This document shows, one piece after another, positions 17,565 to 26,800 of a stretch of DNA of 46,456 nt. The DNA is from an uncultured Prevotella sp. (GTDB lineage Bacteria > Bacteroidota > Bacteroidia > Bacteroidales > Bacteroidaceae): the NCBI GenBank assembly GCA_905233825.1, contig CAJOFE010000022.1:1-46456 (forward strand), read 5' to 3'. The notes beneath the pieces are model-generated. The model was not told where the DNA came from, made no database searches, and worked only from the letters and a program-made list of their open reading frames with translations. Within the stretch, counting starts at the first letter, position 1, and each line of letters opens with the position of its first letter. The position numbers and the translations under genes were made by a program.

Positions 17565-18154
17565 AACAGAAATTCAATATCATTACCAGCACCTGCGTCC
17601 CTCTGCCCATAGAGAACGTAGATACCGACCAGATTATTCCTGCCCGTTTCCTGAAAGTGACTGACAAGGCGGGCTTAGGCGAGAACCTGTTCCGTGATTG
17701 GCGTTACGACAAGGACGGCCAGCCTGTGAAGGATTTTGTACTCAATGATCCTACATATGCCGATAGCGTTATCCTCGTGGCAGGTCGCAACTTCGGCTCC
17801 GGCAGCAGTCGCGAGCATGCCGCCTGGGCCATTGCTGGCTACGGCTTCCGGGTGGTCATCAGCAGTTTTTTTGCCGATATTCACAAGCAGAACGAGCTGA
17901 ACAACTTCGTCTTGCCCGTACAGGTGAGCAAGGACTTCCTGCAGGAGCTTTTCGGCAGCATCAAGGCCAATCCGAAGACCGAGGTCGAAGTGAACCTCCC
18001 CATGCAGACCGTCACCAACAAAGCTACGGGGCGCAGCGAGCATTTCGACATCAATGGCTATAAGAAACATTGCCTCATCGAGGGACTCGACGATATCGAT
18101 TTCCTCGTGGAAAACCGAACGAAAACAGAACGATGGGAACAAGCGAACAAATAG
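17561..18154 (+). CDS. leuD: 3-isopropylmalate dehydratase, small subunit
   Basis: A 197-aa swivel-domain partner of Leu[15 protein letters not shown] near residue 20 and [17 protein letters not shown] near residue 70 are the family hallmarks. The length is normal for the class. It starts within the leuC stop; its own last 22 bp contain the start of the second synthase gene. Confidence 0.93.
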   Translation: MKQKFNIITSTCVPLPIENVDTDQIIPARFLKVTDKAGLGENLFRDWRYDKDGQPVKDFVLNDPTYADSVILVAGRNFGSGSSREHAAWAIAGYGFRVVISSFFADIHKQNELNNFVLPVQVSKDFLQELFGSIKANPKTEVEVNLPMQTVTNKATGRSEHFDINGYKKHCLIEGLDDIDFLVENRTKTERWEQANK

Positions 18155-19728
18155 ATAAACACCAGCGCATTCCTCCTTTCATAGAGATTATGGACTCCAC
18201 GCTTCGCGATGGCGAACAGACCAGCGGCGTGAGTTTCCTGCCTCATGAGAAGCTGATGATTGCCCGCATGCTGCTGCGTGACCTGAACGTCGATCGCATC
18301 GAGGTGGCGTCGGCACGTGTCAGCGACGGCGAGAAGGAGGCTGTGAAGATGATTTGCCGCTATGCCCGCCAGATAGACCGCTTGGAGAGCGTAGAGGTGC
18401 TGGGCTTCGTCGATGGCCACACATCGGTCGATTGGCTGGTGGATGCGGGTGCCTGCACGCTCAATCTTCTGGCGAAGGGCTCGTTGCGCCATTGCCGTGA
18501 GCAGCTGGGTAAGACGCCCGAGGAACACATCAACGACATCAAGGCCGTCATCAGCTATGCCCATTCGAAGGGCGTAGGCGTGAACATCTACCTGGAAGAC
18601 TGGTCGAGCGGCATGAAGGACTCGCCTGAATATGTCTATCAGCTGATGGATAGCCTCACCCAACTCTCCTCCTTTGGGGAGGGGCAGGTAGGCCGTTTCA
18701 TGCTCCCCGACACGCTGGGCATTATGAACCCCTTGCAGGTCATCGAGTATTTCCGCAAGATGCTGAAGCGCTATCCCCAGGTGCACTTCGACTTCCATGC
18801 GCACAACGACTACGATCTGGCTGTGAGCAACTCGCTGGCAGCAGCATTGAGCGGAGCCCGAGGCCTGCATGTCACGGTGAACGGGCTGGGCGAGCGTTGT
18901 GGTAATGCGCCGCTGTCGAGCGTGCAGGTCATCCTGAAGGATCAGTTCAACGCCAAGACCAATATCAACGAGGAGAAGATGATGGACGTGAGCCGCCTCG
19001 TGGAAAGCTATAGCGGTATCGCCATCGCCCCCAACCAGCCCATCATCGGCGATAATGTCTTCACCCAGGTGGCAGGCGTACATGCCGACGGCGACCAGAA
19101 GGGCGGCCTCTATCACAACGCGTTGGTGCCTGAGCGTTTCGGACGCAAGCGCGAGTATGCGATGGGAAAGACCAGCGGGCGGGCCAACATTGCCCGCAAC
19201 CTGCAGGAGCTGGGACTGGAGCTGACGCCTGAGCAGACCCAGCGCGTCACCCGTCGTATTACCGAGCTGGGCGACCGCAAGGAGGTGGTCACGCAAGACG
19301 ACCTGCCTTTCATCGTGAGCGACGTGCTGAAACATGATGTAAGCGAGGATAAGGTGAAACTTGTCAGCTACCAGGTTTCATTGGCTTACGGACTGAAGCC
19401 GTTGGCAAACGTGAAGATCGAGATTAACGGGCAGCAGTACGAAGGACATTCCTCGGGCGACGGTCAGTACGACGCTTTCGTGAAGGCCATACGCAAGATA
19501 TACAAGGAGTATCTCGACCGCACCTTCCCGCTTCTGGAGAACTACGCCGTTACCATTCCCCCTGGAGGTCGTACCGACGCTCTGGTGCAGACCGTCATCA
19601 CGTGGCAGATGCCCGACGGACGTCCGCTGCGCACCCGAGGTCTCGATGCCGACCAGACTGAGGCAGCCATCAAGGCAACCATCAAGATGCTGAATATTAT
19701 TGAGAACGACACAAGTACAAGGATATGA
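18133..19728 (+). CDS. Second isopropylmalate/citramalate synthase-type enzyme
   Basis: A 531-aa DRE-TIM metallolyase with an [15 protein letters not shown] start, [13 protein letters not shown] metal site, [12 protein letters not shown] and a C-terminal LeuA-type regulatory domain (about 390-531, [11 protein letters not shown]). It is a diverged paralogue of LeuA. Its order and length fit the (R)-citramalate synthase-like group found in Bacteroidota leu operons, which would feed pyruvate plus acetyl-CoA into isoleucine through LeuCDB. Citramalate versus isopropylmalate specificity cannot be read from sequence. ATG 18133 is chosen over an upstream in-frame start at 18070 because upstream residues are shadow leuD sequence. 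An inserted-looking segment ([12 protein letters not shown]) comes from a palindromic repeat at 18661-18692. Confidence 0.82.
   Translation: MGTSEQIDKHQRIPPFIEIMDSTLRDGEQTSGVSFLPHEKLMIARMLLRDLNVDRIEVASARVSDGEKEAVKMICRYARQIDRLESVEVLGFVDGHTSVDWLVDAGACTLNLLAKGSLRHCREQLGKTPEEHINDIKAVISYAHSKGVGVNIYLEDWSSGMKDSPEYVYQLMDSLTQLSSFGEGQVGRFMLPDTLGIMNPLQVIEYFRKMLKRYPQVHFDFHAHNDYDLAVSNSLAAALSGARGLHVTVNGLGERCGNAPLSSVQVILKDQFNAKTNINEEKMMDVSRLVESYSGIAIAPNQPIIGDNVFTQVAGVHADGDQKGGLYHNALVPERFGRKREYAMGKTSGRANIARNLQELGLELTPEQTQRVTRRITELGDRKEVVTQDDLPFIVSDVLKHDVSEDKVKLVSYQVSLAYGLKPLANVKIEINGQQYEGHSSGDGQYDAFVKAIRKIYKEYLDRTFPLLENYAVTIPPGGRTDALVQTVITWQMPDGRPLRTRGLDADQTEAAIKATIKMLNIIENDTSTRI
18661..18692 (+). repeat. 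In-frame palindromic tract in the second synthase gene
   Basis: CCTCC (18668-18672) pairs with GGAGG (18678-18682) around TTTGG, flanked by CAACTCT and GGGGCAGG. It encodes SSFGEGQVG just before the conserved RFMLPDTLG segment. It resembles C/G-rich intergenic palindromes and the tract at 4372-4392. Confidence 0.5.
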
Positions 19729-20789
19729 AACTGAAGATTGCCATCTTGCCGGGCGACGGAATAGGCCCGGAGATCATGAAGCAGGGCGTGGCTGTGATGA
19801 AGGCCATAGCCAGCAAGTTCGGACACGACTTCACCTGCGAGGAGGCGCTGGTGGGAGCCTGTGCCATCGACGCCGTAGGCGACCCCTATCCGAAGGAAAC
19901 CCACGAGGTGTGTATGCAGGCCGATGCCGTGCTTTTTGCTGCTGTGGGCTCGCTGAAGTACGACAACGACCCTACGGCGCCCATCCGTCCTGAGACGGGT
20001 CTGCTGGCTATGCGCAAGCAGCTGGGCCTCTTCGCCAATGTACGTCCTGTGGCAACGTTCGACTGCCTGCTCCACAAGTCGCCGCTGAAGGAGGAGCTGC
20101 TTCGCGGAGCCGATTTCGTTGTCCTTCGCGAGCTGACTGGTGGCATGTATTTCGGCGAGAAATATCAGGACAACGACAAGGCCTACGATACTGACATCTA
20201 CACCCGTCCCGAGATTGAGCGCATCCTGAAGGTGGCCTTCGAGATGGCACAGGACCGTCGTAAGCACCTCACCGTCGTCGATAAGGCCAATGTGCTGGCC
20301 TCTTCGCGCCTGTGGCGACAGATAGCCAAGGAGATGGAACCGCAATATCCCGATGTCACCACTGACTATATGTTCATCGACAACGCCTCGATGCGCGTGC
20401 TGACCGAGCCTCGCTTCTTCGACGTCATCGTCACGGAAAACACCTTTGGCGACATACTCACCGATGAGACCTCGTGCATCACAGGCTCTATGGGCCTGCA
20501 GCCCTCATCGTCGCTGGGCCTGCACACACCGCTCTTCGAGCCCGTACATGGCTCGTGGCCCCAGGCAGCAGGTCAGAACCTCGCCAATCCCGTAGCGCAG
20601 ATACTCTCAGCCGCCATGCTCTTAGAGCACTTCGGACTGACGGAGGAAGGCAGTCTGGTCCGAAAGGCCGTCGATGCCTCGCTGGAAGCCAATGTCCGCA
20701 CCCCAGAGATTCAGGTCGAGGGCGGCGCACACTACGGCACGCGCGAAGTGGGAGAGTGGATAACGGACTTCATCTTAAATGAGAAATGA
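19725..20789 (+). CDS. leuB: 3-isopropylmalate dehydrogenase
   Basis: A 354-aa NAD-dependent beta-decarboxylating dehydrogenase. [13 protein letters not shown] at the start, [11 protein letters not shown] near residue 135, [13 protein letters not shown] near residue 188 and [12 protein letters not shown] near residue 235 are diagnostic. It completes the leu pathway and, if the upstream enzyme is a citramalate synthase, would also oxidise 3-methylmalate for isoleucine. 4-bp overlap with the preceding gene. Its last codons lie in a repeat (20784-20795) that is inverted at 20838-20849. Confidence 0.93.
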   Translation: MKLKIAILPGDGIGPEIMKQGVAVMKAIASKFGHDFTCEEALVGACAIDAVGDPYPKETHEVCMQADAVLFAAVGSLKYDNDPTAPIRPETGLLAMRKQLGLFANVRPVATFDCLLHKSPLKEELLRGADFVVLRELTGGMYFGEKYQDNDKAYDTDIYTRPEIERILKVAFEMAQDRRKHLTVVDKANVLASSRLWRQIAKEMEPQYPDVTTDYMFIDNASMRVLTEPRFFDVIVTENTFGDILTDETSCITGSMGLQPSSSLGLHTPLFEPVHGSWPQAAGQNLANPVAQILSAAMLLEHFGLTEEGSLVRKAVDASLEANVRTPEIQVEGGAHYGTREVGEWITDFILNEK

Positions 20790-20849
20790 TAAATGTTGAA
20801 TTGCTGAAAATGAAAAAAGCTTGGTTGCTGTGTTTGTCATTTATCATTT
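20784..20849. repeat. 12-bp inverted repeat across the leuB stop and next start
   Basis: AAATGATAAATG (20784-20795) is the exact reverse complement of CATTTATCATTT (20838-20849). The pair encloses the start codon of the TPR gene (20810), and its right arm encodes part of the signal peptide. It could fold in mRNA and influence translation of the last operon gene. Confidence 0.5.
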
Positions 20850-21493
20850 ACTTTTTGTCATTTAGCCCAGCAGGAGCACAGACGCCTCAGCAATGGCGCG
20901 ACTCGCTCTCTACGCTCAACAGGATGATAGCCTCCGAACCGCAGAGTACGGACTTGCGGCTGAAGAAGGCAGCTGTGAACATCGAGTTGCAGCAATGGGA
21001 CTATGCCGTCGAGGAGTACGGGCGTGTGCTCGAGCTTGACGACAAGAACCTCTCGGCGCTCTATTTCCGCGCCTACTGCTACAACCACCTGCGCCGCTTT
21101 GACTTGGCTCGTGCCGACTACGAGCACTTCCTCCAGATAGTGCCTCGCCACTTCGATGCGCAGCTGGGACTGGCCATGGCCAAGCGCAACCTCGGCAAGG
21201 CCTTGGAGACACAGGACGAGCTCAATCGCCTGGTGGAGATGTATCCCGACTCCGCGCTGGCCTATGCTGCCCGTGCCGGTTTCGAGCAGGAGCAGAAGCA
21301 ATACGACCTCGCCCTCTACGACTGGGATGAAGCCATCAGTCGCTCTGCCCATCCTACGGAATACCTCCTCTCGAAATACACCGTCCTCTGGGCTATGAAG
21401 CGCTACGATGAAGCCCGCCGCCTGCACGACGAGCTCATCAAGTCAGGCATTCCCCGCTCCGTTCTTGAGCGCCTGCAGACCACTAAAAACTGA
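20810..21493 (+). CDS. Exported tetratricopeptide-repeat protein
   Basis: A 227-aa protein with a signal peptide (MKKAWLLCLSF to PAGAQ) followed by about five TPR-like helical pairs from residue 30 to 220 (for example YAVEEYGRVLELDDKNLSAL and YFRAYCYNHLRRFDLARAD). TPR domains are binding scaffolds, so no enzymatic role is implied. It is the last gene of the leu operon by position, 20 bp after leuB. An in-frame ATG at 20786 overlaps leuB, but 20810 is preferred because the signal peptide starts there. Its link to leucine synthesis is unclear and may be positional only. Confidence 0.65.
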   Translation: MKKAWLLCLSFIIYFLSFSPAGAQTPQQWRDSLSTLNRMIASEPQSTDLRLKKAAVNIELQQWDYAVEEYGRVLELDDKNLSALYFRAYCYNHLRRFDLARADYEHFLQIVPRHFDAQLGLAMAKRNLGKALETQDELNRLVEMYPDSALAYAARAGFEQEQKQYDLALYDWDEAISRSAHPTEYLLSKYTVLWAMKRYDEARRLHDELIKSGIPRSVLERLQTTKN

Positions 21494-21527
21494 TTTCTGT
21501 CATAGCGCGGATTTCGTTTGTAAAAAC

Positions 21528-21589
21528 CGTGCTAAATACAATTTTAAACGCTCCAAAATCAATTCTGGACGTGGCTAAATGCATTTAGC
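21528..21589. repeat. Dispersed repeat copy and 16-bp palindrome
   Basis: 21528-21554 matches 6615-6640 (the terminator after the lipoprotein gene) with a one-base gap and few substitutions: both read CGTGCTAAAT, then AATTTTA or ATTTTA, then ACGCTCC. Immediately downstream lies the perfect palindrome GCTAAATGCATTTAGC at 21574-21589. Confidence 0.5.
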
Positions 21590-21816
21590 GCGGCTCAAAT
21601 GAGGTTGGGGGGTGCGATTTTGCGTCGCTGTTTTTTGCACAAAGTATAGGAAAAAACACCAAAAATGGGGGCGTACGTGTCTTTTTATGCCTGTAAAAGC
21701 AGGATTTTGATGCATTTTGTACCCTTTCCAAGCGTTAGCATCTCGGGTGCCTTGTGTCTGCTGATATCGTATCTTGTTGTATTTCAGCTTTTTAGGTAAA
21801 TTAATGATGACCAATC

Positions 21817-21962
21817 ATTACAATTACAGTTATTACAGTTAGTTTTTTGAGGGGTGCCATTTCCTATATATTATATATAACTATTTATATATCAATAAGT
21901 TATATAGTATTATAAGATATGTCACACCCTCATTTTTTAATTGTAATAACTGTAATTGTAAT
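21817..21962. repeat. 146-bp inverted repeat with perfect 21-bp ends
   Basis: The 21 bp at 21817-21837 are the exact reverse complement of 21942-21962. Inward of this, GAGGGGTG and CACACCCTC also pair imperfectly, and the AT-rich centre contains further complementary TATATAACT/AGTTATATA blocks. The whole could form one long imperfect hairpin. No target-site duplication was found by eye. Confidence 0.65.
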
Positions 21963-21973
21963 AGACTCAGCCG

Positions 21974-22447
21974 TTACTCACTCACGTCATCGGGGTTGTC
22001 GGGCTTCTCATGGAAGATTTTGTGGTGGATGAAGTCGGAGCCTTCGAGGCAGAGGAGTACCAGGGCGGTGGCTACTACCGAGAGCACATACATGCCTGCG
22101 CCTGCCGCCATGCCAATGGCCGAGGTGACCCATAGGCCTGCTGCCGTGGTGAGGCCCTTGACGGCGTTCTTCTGGAAGATGATGCAGCCAGCTCCGATGA
22201 AGCCGATGCCGCTGACTACCTGGGCTGCGATACGCGAGGGGTCGCGCTGGACGCCCGGAATGCCGATGAAATCGTCGAATCCGTAGAGCGACAGCACCAT
22301 AAAGAGGCCGCTGCCTAAGCCTACGAGGAAATGGGTGCGGAAGCCTGCTTCCTTCGAGCGGTATTCGCGCTCCAGTCCGATGGCACCACCCAGCAGGGCA
22401 GCTACCACGATGCTTAATATGTGTTCTCCTGTCATCTCAATTTGCAA
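21974..22447 (-). CDS. MgtC/SapB-family membrane protein
   Basis: A 157-aa integral membrane protein. The start region has LLGGAIGLEREYRSKEAGFRTH, the MgtC/SapB signature, followed by GLGSGLFMVLSLYG, VVSGIGFIGAGCIIF and GLTTAAGLWVTSAIGMAAG, giving about four membrane segments. The family is linked to Mg2+ limitation and modulation of the F1Fo ATPase in other bacteria; its role here is not established. An alternative ATG is at 22435. It lies 3 bp after the hydrolase gene, so it is likely the last gene of the rsmG unit. Confidence 0.85.
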   Translation of the reverse strand: MQIEMTGEHILSIVVAALLGGAIGLEREYRSKEAGFRTHFLVGLGSGLFMVLSLYGFDDFIGIPGVQRDPSRIAAQVVSGIGFIGAGCIIFQKNAVKGLTTAAGLWVTSAIGMAAGAGMYVLSVVATALVLLCLEGSDFIHHKIFHEKPDNPDDVSE

Positions 22448-22450
22448 TTT

Positions 22451-23098
22451 TCAATCTTCAAAGTATGGGTTCATTTGTACTTCATCGCCTATCATGGTGG
22501 CAGGGCCGTGGCCGGTATAGACTTTCACGTCGGCAGGTAGCGTGGCTACCACATGATGGAGACTGTCCATAAGCTGCTGCCACGAGCCTCCCTCCAGGTC
22601 TGTACGCCCTACACTCATGCGGAAGAGGGTGTCGCCAGCAAAGAGCACTTTCTCGCTCTCGATATAGAAGATGACGCTACCTGGCGAGTGGCCTGGCGTG
22701 TGGAGCACCTTCAGCTGATGACTGCCAAAGGCAATCAGCTCGCCGTCGGTCAGCTGGGAGCCCAAGGGGGGCATCTGCCTTTCGTAAGAGACGCCGAGGA
22801 ACCCCGCCACCTGCTCGCTCATGTTCTCGTAGATGAAGTTGTCGGCCTGATGCAGCCGCGGCCTGATGCCGAACTCTTCGTAGAGGGTGTCGAGGCCGAA
22901 AATGTGGTCGAAGTGGGCATGGGTACACAACACGTGGCGCAGGGTGAGACCGTTGTCCTTGATGTATTGCGCGACGGCCTTGCGCTCGTTGCCGAAGAAG
23001 GCTCCGCAGTCGATGACCACGGCCTCCTGCGTCTCGTCGTTCACGATGAAACAATTCTCCTGAACGGGATTACATACAAATGTCTTGATGTTGATCAT
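22451..23098 (-). CDS. Metallo-beta-lactamase-fold hydrolase (glyoxalase II-like)
   Basis: A 215-aa protein with the metal motif THAHFDHIFGLD near residue 60, HTPGHSPGSV, LFAGDTLFRMSVGRTDL and a final GHGP, the layout of glyoxalase II/YcbL-type hydrolases of the metallo-beta-lactamase superfamily. The substrate is unknown; hydroxyacyl-glutathione is unlikely to be the physiological substrate if the organism lacks glutathione. The frame stays open far upstream, but that part is shadow sequence of rsmG in another frame. The real start is the ATG at 23098, which overlaps the rsmG stop by 4 bp. Confidence 0.85.
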   Translation of the reverse strand: MINIKTFVCNPVQENCFIVNDETQEAVVIDCGAFFGNERKAVAQYIKDNGLTLRHVLCTHAHFDHIFGLDTLYEEFGIRPRLHQADNFIYENMSEQVAGFLGVSYERQMPPLGSQLTDGELIAFGSHQLKVLHTPGHSPGSVIFYIESEKVLFAGDTLFRMSVGRTDLEGGSWQQLMDSLHHVVATLPADVKVYTGHGPATMIGDEVQMNPYFED

Positions 23099-23715
23099 AG
23101 CGGCAGATAGATACAATATTTCTCTTTGAACCATTCTTCCTGGAACCATTCGCTCAGGGCCTGCACCTGTACGATGCGCTTGTAGGGGCGCGTCTCTTCC
23201 TGCAGATCGCCGCCTTTCAGGCAGATAATGCCGTTGGGCAGGGCGTTGCGTTGCTCCTTGGCGATGTTCTTCTTCACCATGCGTGTGAGGTCGGGCAGGG
23301 GCATCACGGCGCGGCTTACCACGAAGTCGTACTTCCCTTTCTCCTCCTCGCCACGCCGATGGATGGGCGTGCAGTTCGTCAATCCGATGGCCTGACACAC
23401 CTCCTGGGCCACGCGTATCTTCTTGCCCGTACCGTCGATGAGCGTGAACTGGCATTCTGGGAACAGGATGGCCAGGGGGACGCCTGGGAAGCCGCCGCCC
23501 GTGCCGAAGTCGAGAATCTGTGTGCCCGGCTTGAAGTGCAGCAGCTTGCCGATGGCCATAGAGTGGAGCACGTGGTGTTCGTAGAGGTTGTCGATATCGC
23601 GGCGCGAGATGACGTTGATCTTCTCGTTCCAGTCGTGGTAGAGTTCGTCGAGGGCATACAGCTGCTTTGTCTGTTGCTCTGTCAGTTCGGGGAAATACTT
23701 CTTGATCAGTTCCAT
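23095..23715 (-). CDS. rsmG: 16S rRNA (guanine-527-N7)-methyltransferase
   Basis: A 206-aa SAM-dependent methyltransferase (GidB). N-terminal LDELYHDWNEKINVISRRD and ILDFGTGGGFPGVPLAI (SAM binding, about residue 68) are family signatures, with VVSRAVMPLPDL further on. It methylates G527 in the 530 loop of 16S rRNA. ATG 23715 is chosen because an upstream in-frame TTG would place the -7 box inside the gene. The start lies only 5 nt past that box, so the message may be leaderless. It heads a minus-strand unit with the hydrolase and mgtC-like genes. Confidence 0.9.
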   Translation of the reverse strand: MELIKKYFPELTEQQTKQLYALDELYHDWNEKINVISRRDIDNLYEHHVLHSMAIGKLLHFKPGTQILDFGTGGGFPGVPLAILFPECQFTLIDGTGKKIRVAQEVCQAIGLTNCTPIHRRGEEEKGKYDFVVSRAVMPLPDLTRMVKKNIAKEQRNALPNGIICLKGGDLQEETRPYKRIVQVQALSEWFQEEWFKEKYCIYLPL

Positions 23716-23719
23716 GCTG

Positions 23720-23727
23720 CAAAGGTA
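23720..23727 (-). promoter_or_regulatory. -7 box of rsmG
   Basis: TACCTTTG on the minus strand, ending 5 nt before the rsmG start codon. The -33 region is weak (ATTG 22 bp upstream). Confidence 0.6.
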
Positions 23728-23770
23728 CAACTTTTTTGTTGTTTTCCTGCAATAACTCTAAAAAAATTCG

Positions 23771-23778
23771 TACCTTTG
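23771..23778 (+). promoter_or_regulatory. -7 box of the M6 protease gene
   Basis: TACCTTTG on the plus strand, 49 nt before the start at 23828. No clear TTTG lies at the expected -33 distance. It is divergent from the rsmG promoter, about 43 bp away. Confidence 0.6.
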
Positions 23779-23827
23779 CACCCGTAAAAAGAATAAAGTA
23801 AATAACAAAAGGTTGAAATAGACTGAT

Positions 23828-26800
23828 ATGAAGAAATTATCGATGATGATGCTGGCCCTGCTGGTAGGAGTGCTCTCCGCATCGGCTCGTCCTGCCACAA
23901 AGGGAGTGATAAGGATGACACAGCCCGACGGCTCGATCGTGAGCCTGCGACTGCATGGTGATGAGTACCGCCATTGGAATACGACGGACGACGGCTACTC
24001 GATTGTGAAGAATGCCGAGGGTTACTATGTGTATGCGCGAATGGAGAACGGTCAGCTGGCGCCTACGGAGATAGTAGCCCACGATGCTGCTGACCGCACT
24101 CCCGAGGAGGTGGCCTATATTGAGCAGACAGGACGATTGGTGCCTGAGATGACGGCTGCCATGCGGCAATGGCGGGAAAACAACGTGGCTGCACAGGCTA
24201 GGGCTCGCGGGGCAAACCACGCCCAGCACTATGACTATGATAAATTCAGGGGACTGGTTATTCTCGTGGAGTATAGCGACTGCCAGTTCAGCCTGGATAA
24301 CTATCAGGAAATCATGGATGAAATGATTAACCAGGACAACTACGAGGGTAACGAATTTACCAACTTCCAGCTGTATAACCAGACGATTACGTGTGTAGGT
24401 AGTATGCGTGACTATTTTCGCGACAACTCCAACGGCATCTTCGTGCCTTCGTTCAACGTCGTAGGCCCCGTACAGATAGACCATAGCCAGTATTTCGACG
24501 AGGAAGTGAGTAGCGATTTTGAAGCTATGCAGATTCTGGGCAATGTGATGGTCTCGGCCTGTCAGGCTGCCGACTCGTTGGTGAATTTCAAGGACTATGA
24601 TACCGACAATAATGGTACGGTAGATATGATTTACTTCATTTTCTCCGGTCTGCCTTCCTATATTCCGGGAAACAATCCGGACCTGTTGTGGCCCCATCAG
24701 TCAGACATTTCTTATCTGAACAAGCGTTGCGACGGCGTTAAGCTGGGGCGCTATGCCTGCTCTACCGAACTCTTCGGCTATGAATCGACGGGATGGAGCG
24801 TGTTAGAGGGCATCGGTACCATGTGTCATGAGTTCAGCCATGTGCTGGGCTTGCCCGACTTCTACGATACCGACTATGAGGATCAAGGGCAGAGTGTGCA
24901 TCCTAATGATTGGTCGGTGATGGCTGGTGGCGAGGGTCATGATTATGGTCGTAGGCCCTGTGGCTACTCGCTTTTCGAGCGCTATGCCTTAGGCTTTGCA
25001 TATCCCCAGGTCATCAACGAGGTTGGCAGCTACACGCTGGAGCCGCTTCATGAGAGCAATACAGGCTTCCGCATCAATACGCCCCAAATGAAGGAATACT
25101 TCATCCTGGAAAACCGTCAGAAGGTGAAGTGGGATGCAAAGCTGCCGGGAGAGGGCATGCTGGTGTTCCGCGTTGATTCTACCAGTTCTGCCGTGTGGAA
25201 GGACAATACGATTAACGCCAATCCTAATCATAACTACTATGAACTGCTACGTGCGAAGGGATATCTGGGTGCGGACAGTCCCTATGACCCCTTCCCTGGT
25301 GCTGGCAACGTGACGCAGCTCGACAATGAGACGTCGCCTGCCAATCTGTTGACGTGGAGGAAGAAATACTCGCCGATTGGACTGGAGAATATTCAGGAGC
25401 AGGACGGCGTTGTCACGTTCGATGCCTTCGATGCTAATGTGCTTCGTTATATTTCCATACCCGAGAAAATAACCTTGAACGTGGGTATGAGTATGATCCT
25501 GAACGTAGAACACAAGCCGCTGAATGCTCCTTACGAAGTTGTGTGGACCTCTGACGATGAGAGTGTGGCAACAATCGGAGGAAAAGATAGTGGATGGGTG
25601 ACAGCTGTAAGCGAGGGCGTGGCCCACGTGACGCTTACTGCCAACGACTCGTTGACGGCAGTATGTACGGTTACGGTCACTAACTATCCTGTTATTGACT
25701 GCATAGCCGACATGAAACAGCAAGAGGAGGGCACAGAGGCCTTGCTGCGGATTGATGCTCATGTGCTTTATGTGAATGGAGAAGATATGTATATACGGGA
25801 TGGAACGGGCAGCATCATCCTGAGCGGTATGGGGCTGAAATTCTCTAAAGACGATTTGCTTCTTGGCTCTATTTACGGACGCTACACGTTGCGTGACGGA
25901 ATGCCTGTATTCGAAGCCGTAGAGGGCAAGACCGATGCTTCAGGTGTATATACGATTATTTCTATGGAGGTTCAGCCTTATCCCCTGCATATCAGTCAGT
26001 TGTCGGAACGATATTATGCCGATATGGTGAAGGTGCAGAAGGTACAGCTTGTGAATGATGGCGGCGTATATGCCGTATTAGGCGACAGACGCATTCGACT
26101 GTACAATCCGTTTAAGATTAAAAATGTGAAGGTGCCTACCGATTTGAGCAAACGCTATGACGTGACGGCTATCTTTGGTACGGATAGAGTGAACGGAGAA
26201 CTGATAGAAGAACTCTATCTGCTGAAGTCGCCTGAGCAGGTTGACTATACTGAGCTGACAGGCATCAGCCTGCCTGAGACGCTTGAGCTAAACGTGGGAC
26301 GAACGAAACAGCTGGAACCGACGCTGACACCTACTGATGCTGATGTGTTCCTTGTGTGGTCGTCCAGCGACGAGAGGGTGGCTACGGTCGATCAGAGAAG
26401 TGGTTGGGTGAAAGCATTGGATGACGGCATCGCCTACATTACTGTAACCAATCTGGAGAATGGTTTGTCAGCAACCTGTAAGGTCATTGTGGGCGATGCG
26501 TCGTACATAAAGGAAAATATTGCTGAATTTAAAAAGTTGCAGGAAGGAACAGAAGCTATACTACAGCTCAAGGATGCACAGGTGCTGTTTGTCAGTAATG
26601 AATATGCCTATGTGCGCGATGCTACAGGTGCTATTTGCTTTGCCAATACCGGACTTCCGTTGAAAGCCGATGATATTCTCAATGGTGAAATATATGGTCA
26701 GTATGTTCTGAGAGCTGAGCCCACACTATTGTCGGTTGAGGTTTTTACTAATGATAATAACTATACGGTGACTGAAGGTGAAGAGGTGCAGCCCCGTGAG

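Larger units (their letters stand above)
21494..21973. other. Non-coding stretch between the TPR and MgtC genes
   Basis: About 480 bp between convergent genes. It holds a dispersed repeat copy (21528-21554), a 16-bp palindrome (21574-21589), a featureless middle and a 146-bp inverted repeat (21817-21962) with a very AT-rich centre. No credible gene. No clear T-tailed terminator was seen for either flanking gene. Confidence 0.6.

Noticed and set aside
18058..19335. Long minus-strand ORF (425 codons) opposite the second synthase
   Set aside because: Antisense shadow of a strongly recognisable gene, with no promoter and no domain; long antisense frames also occur opposite glgP, leuA and the porin gene.
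22451..23752. A single 433-codon open frame spanning the metallo-hydrolase and the rsmG region
   Set aside because: Its first 218 codons are arginine/proline-rich shadow sequence of rsmG in another frame; the hydrolase begins at the ATG at 23098, overlapping the rsmG stop.
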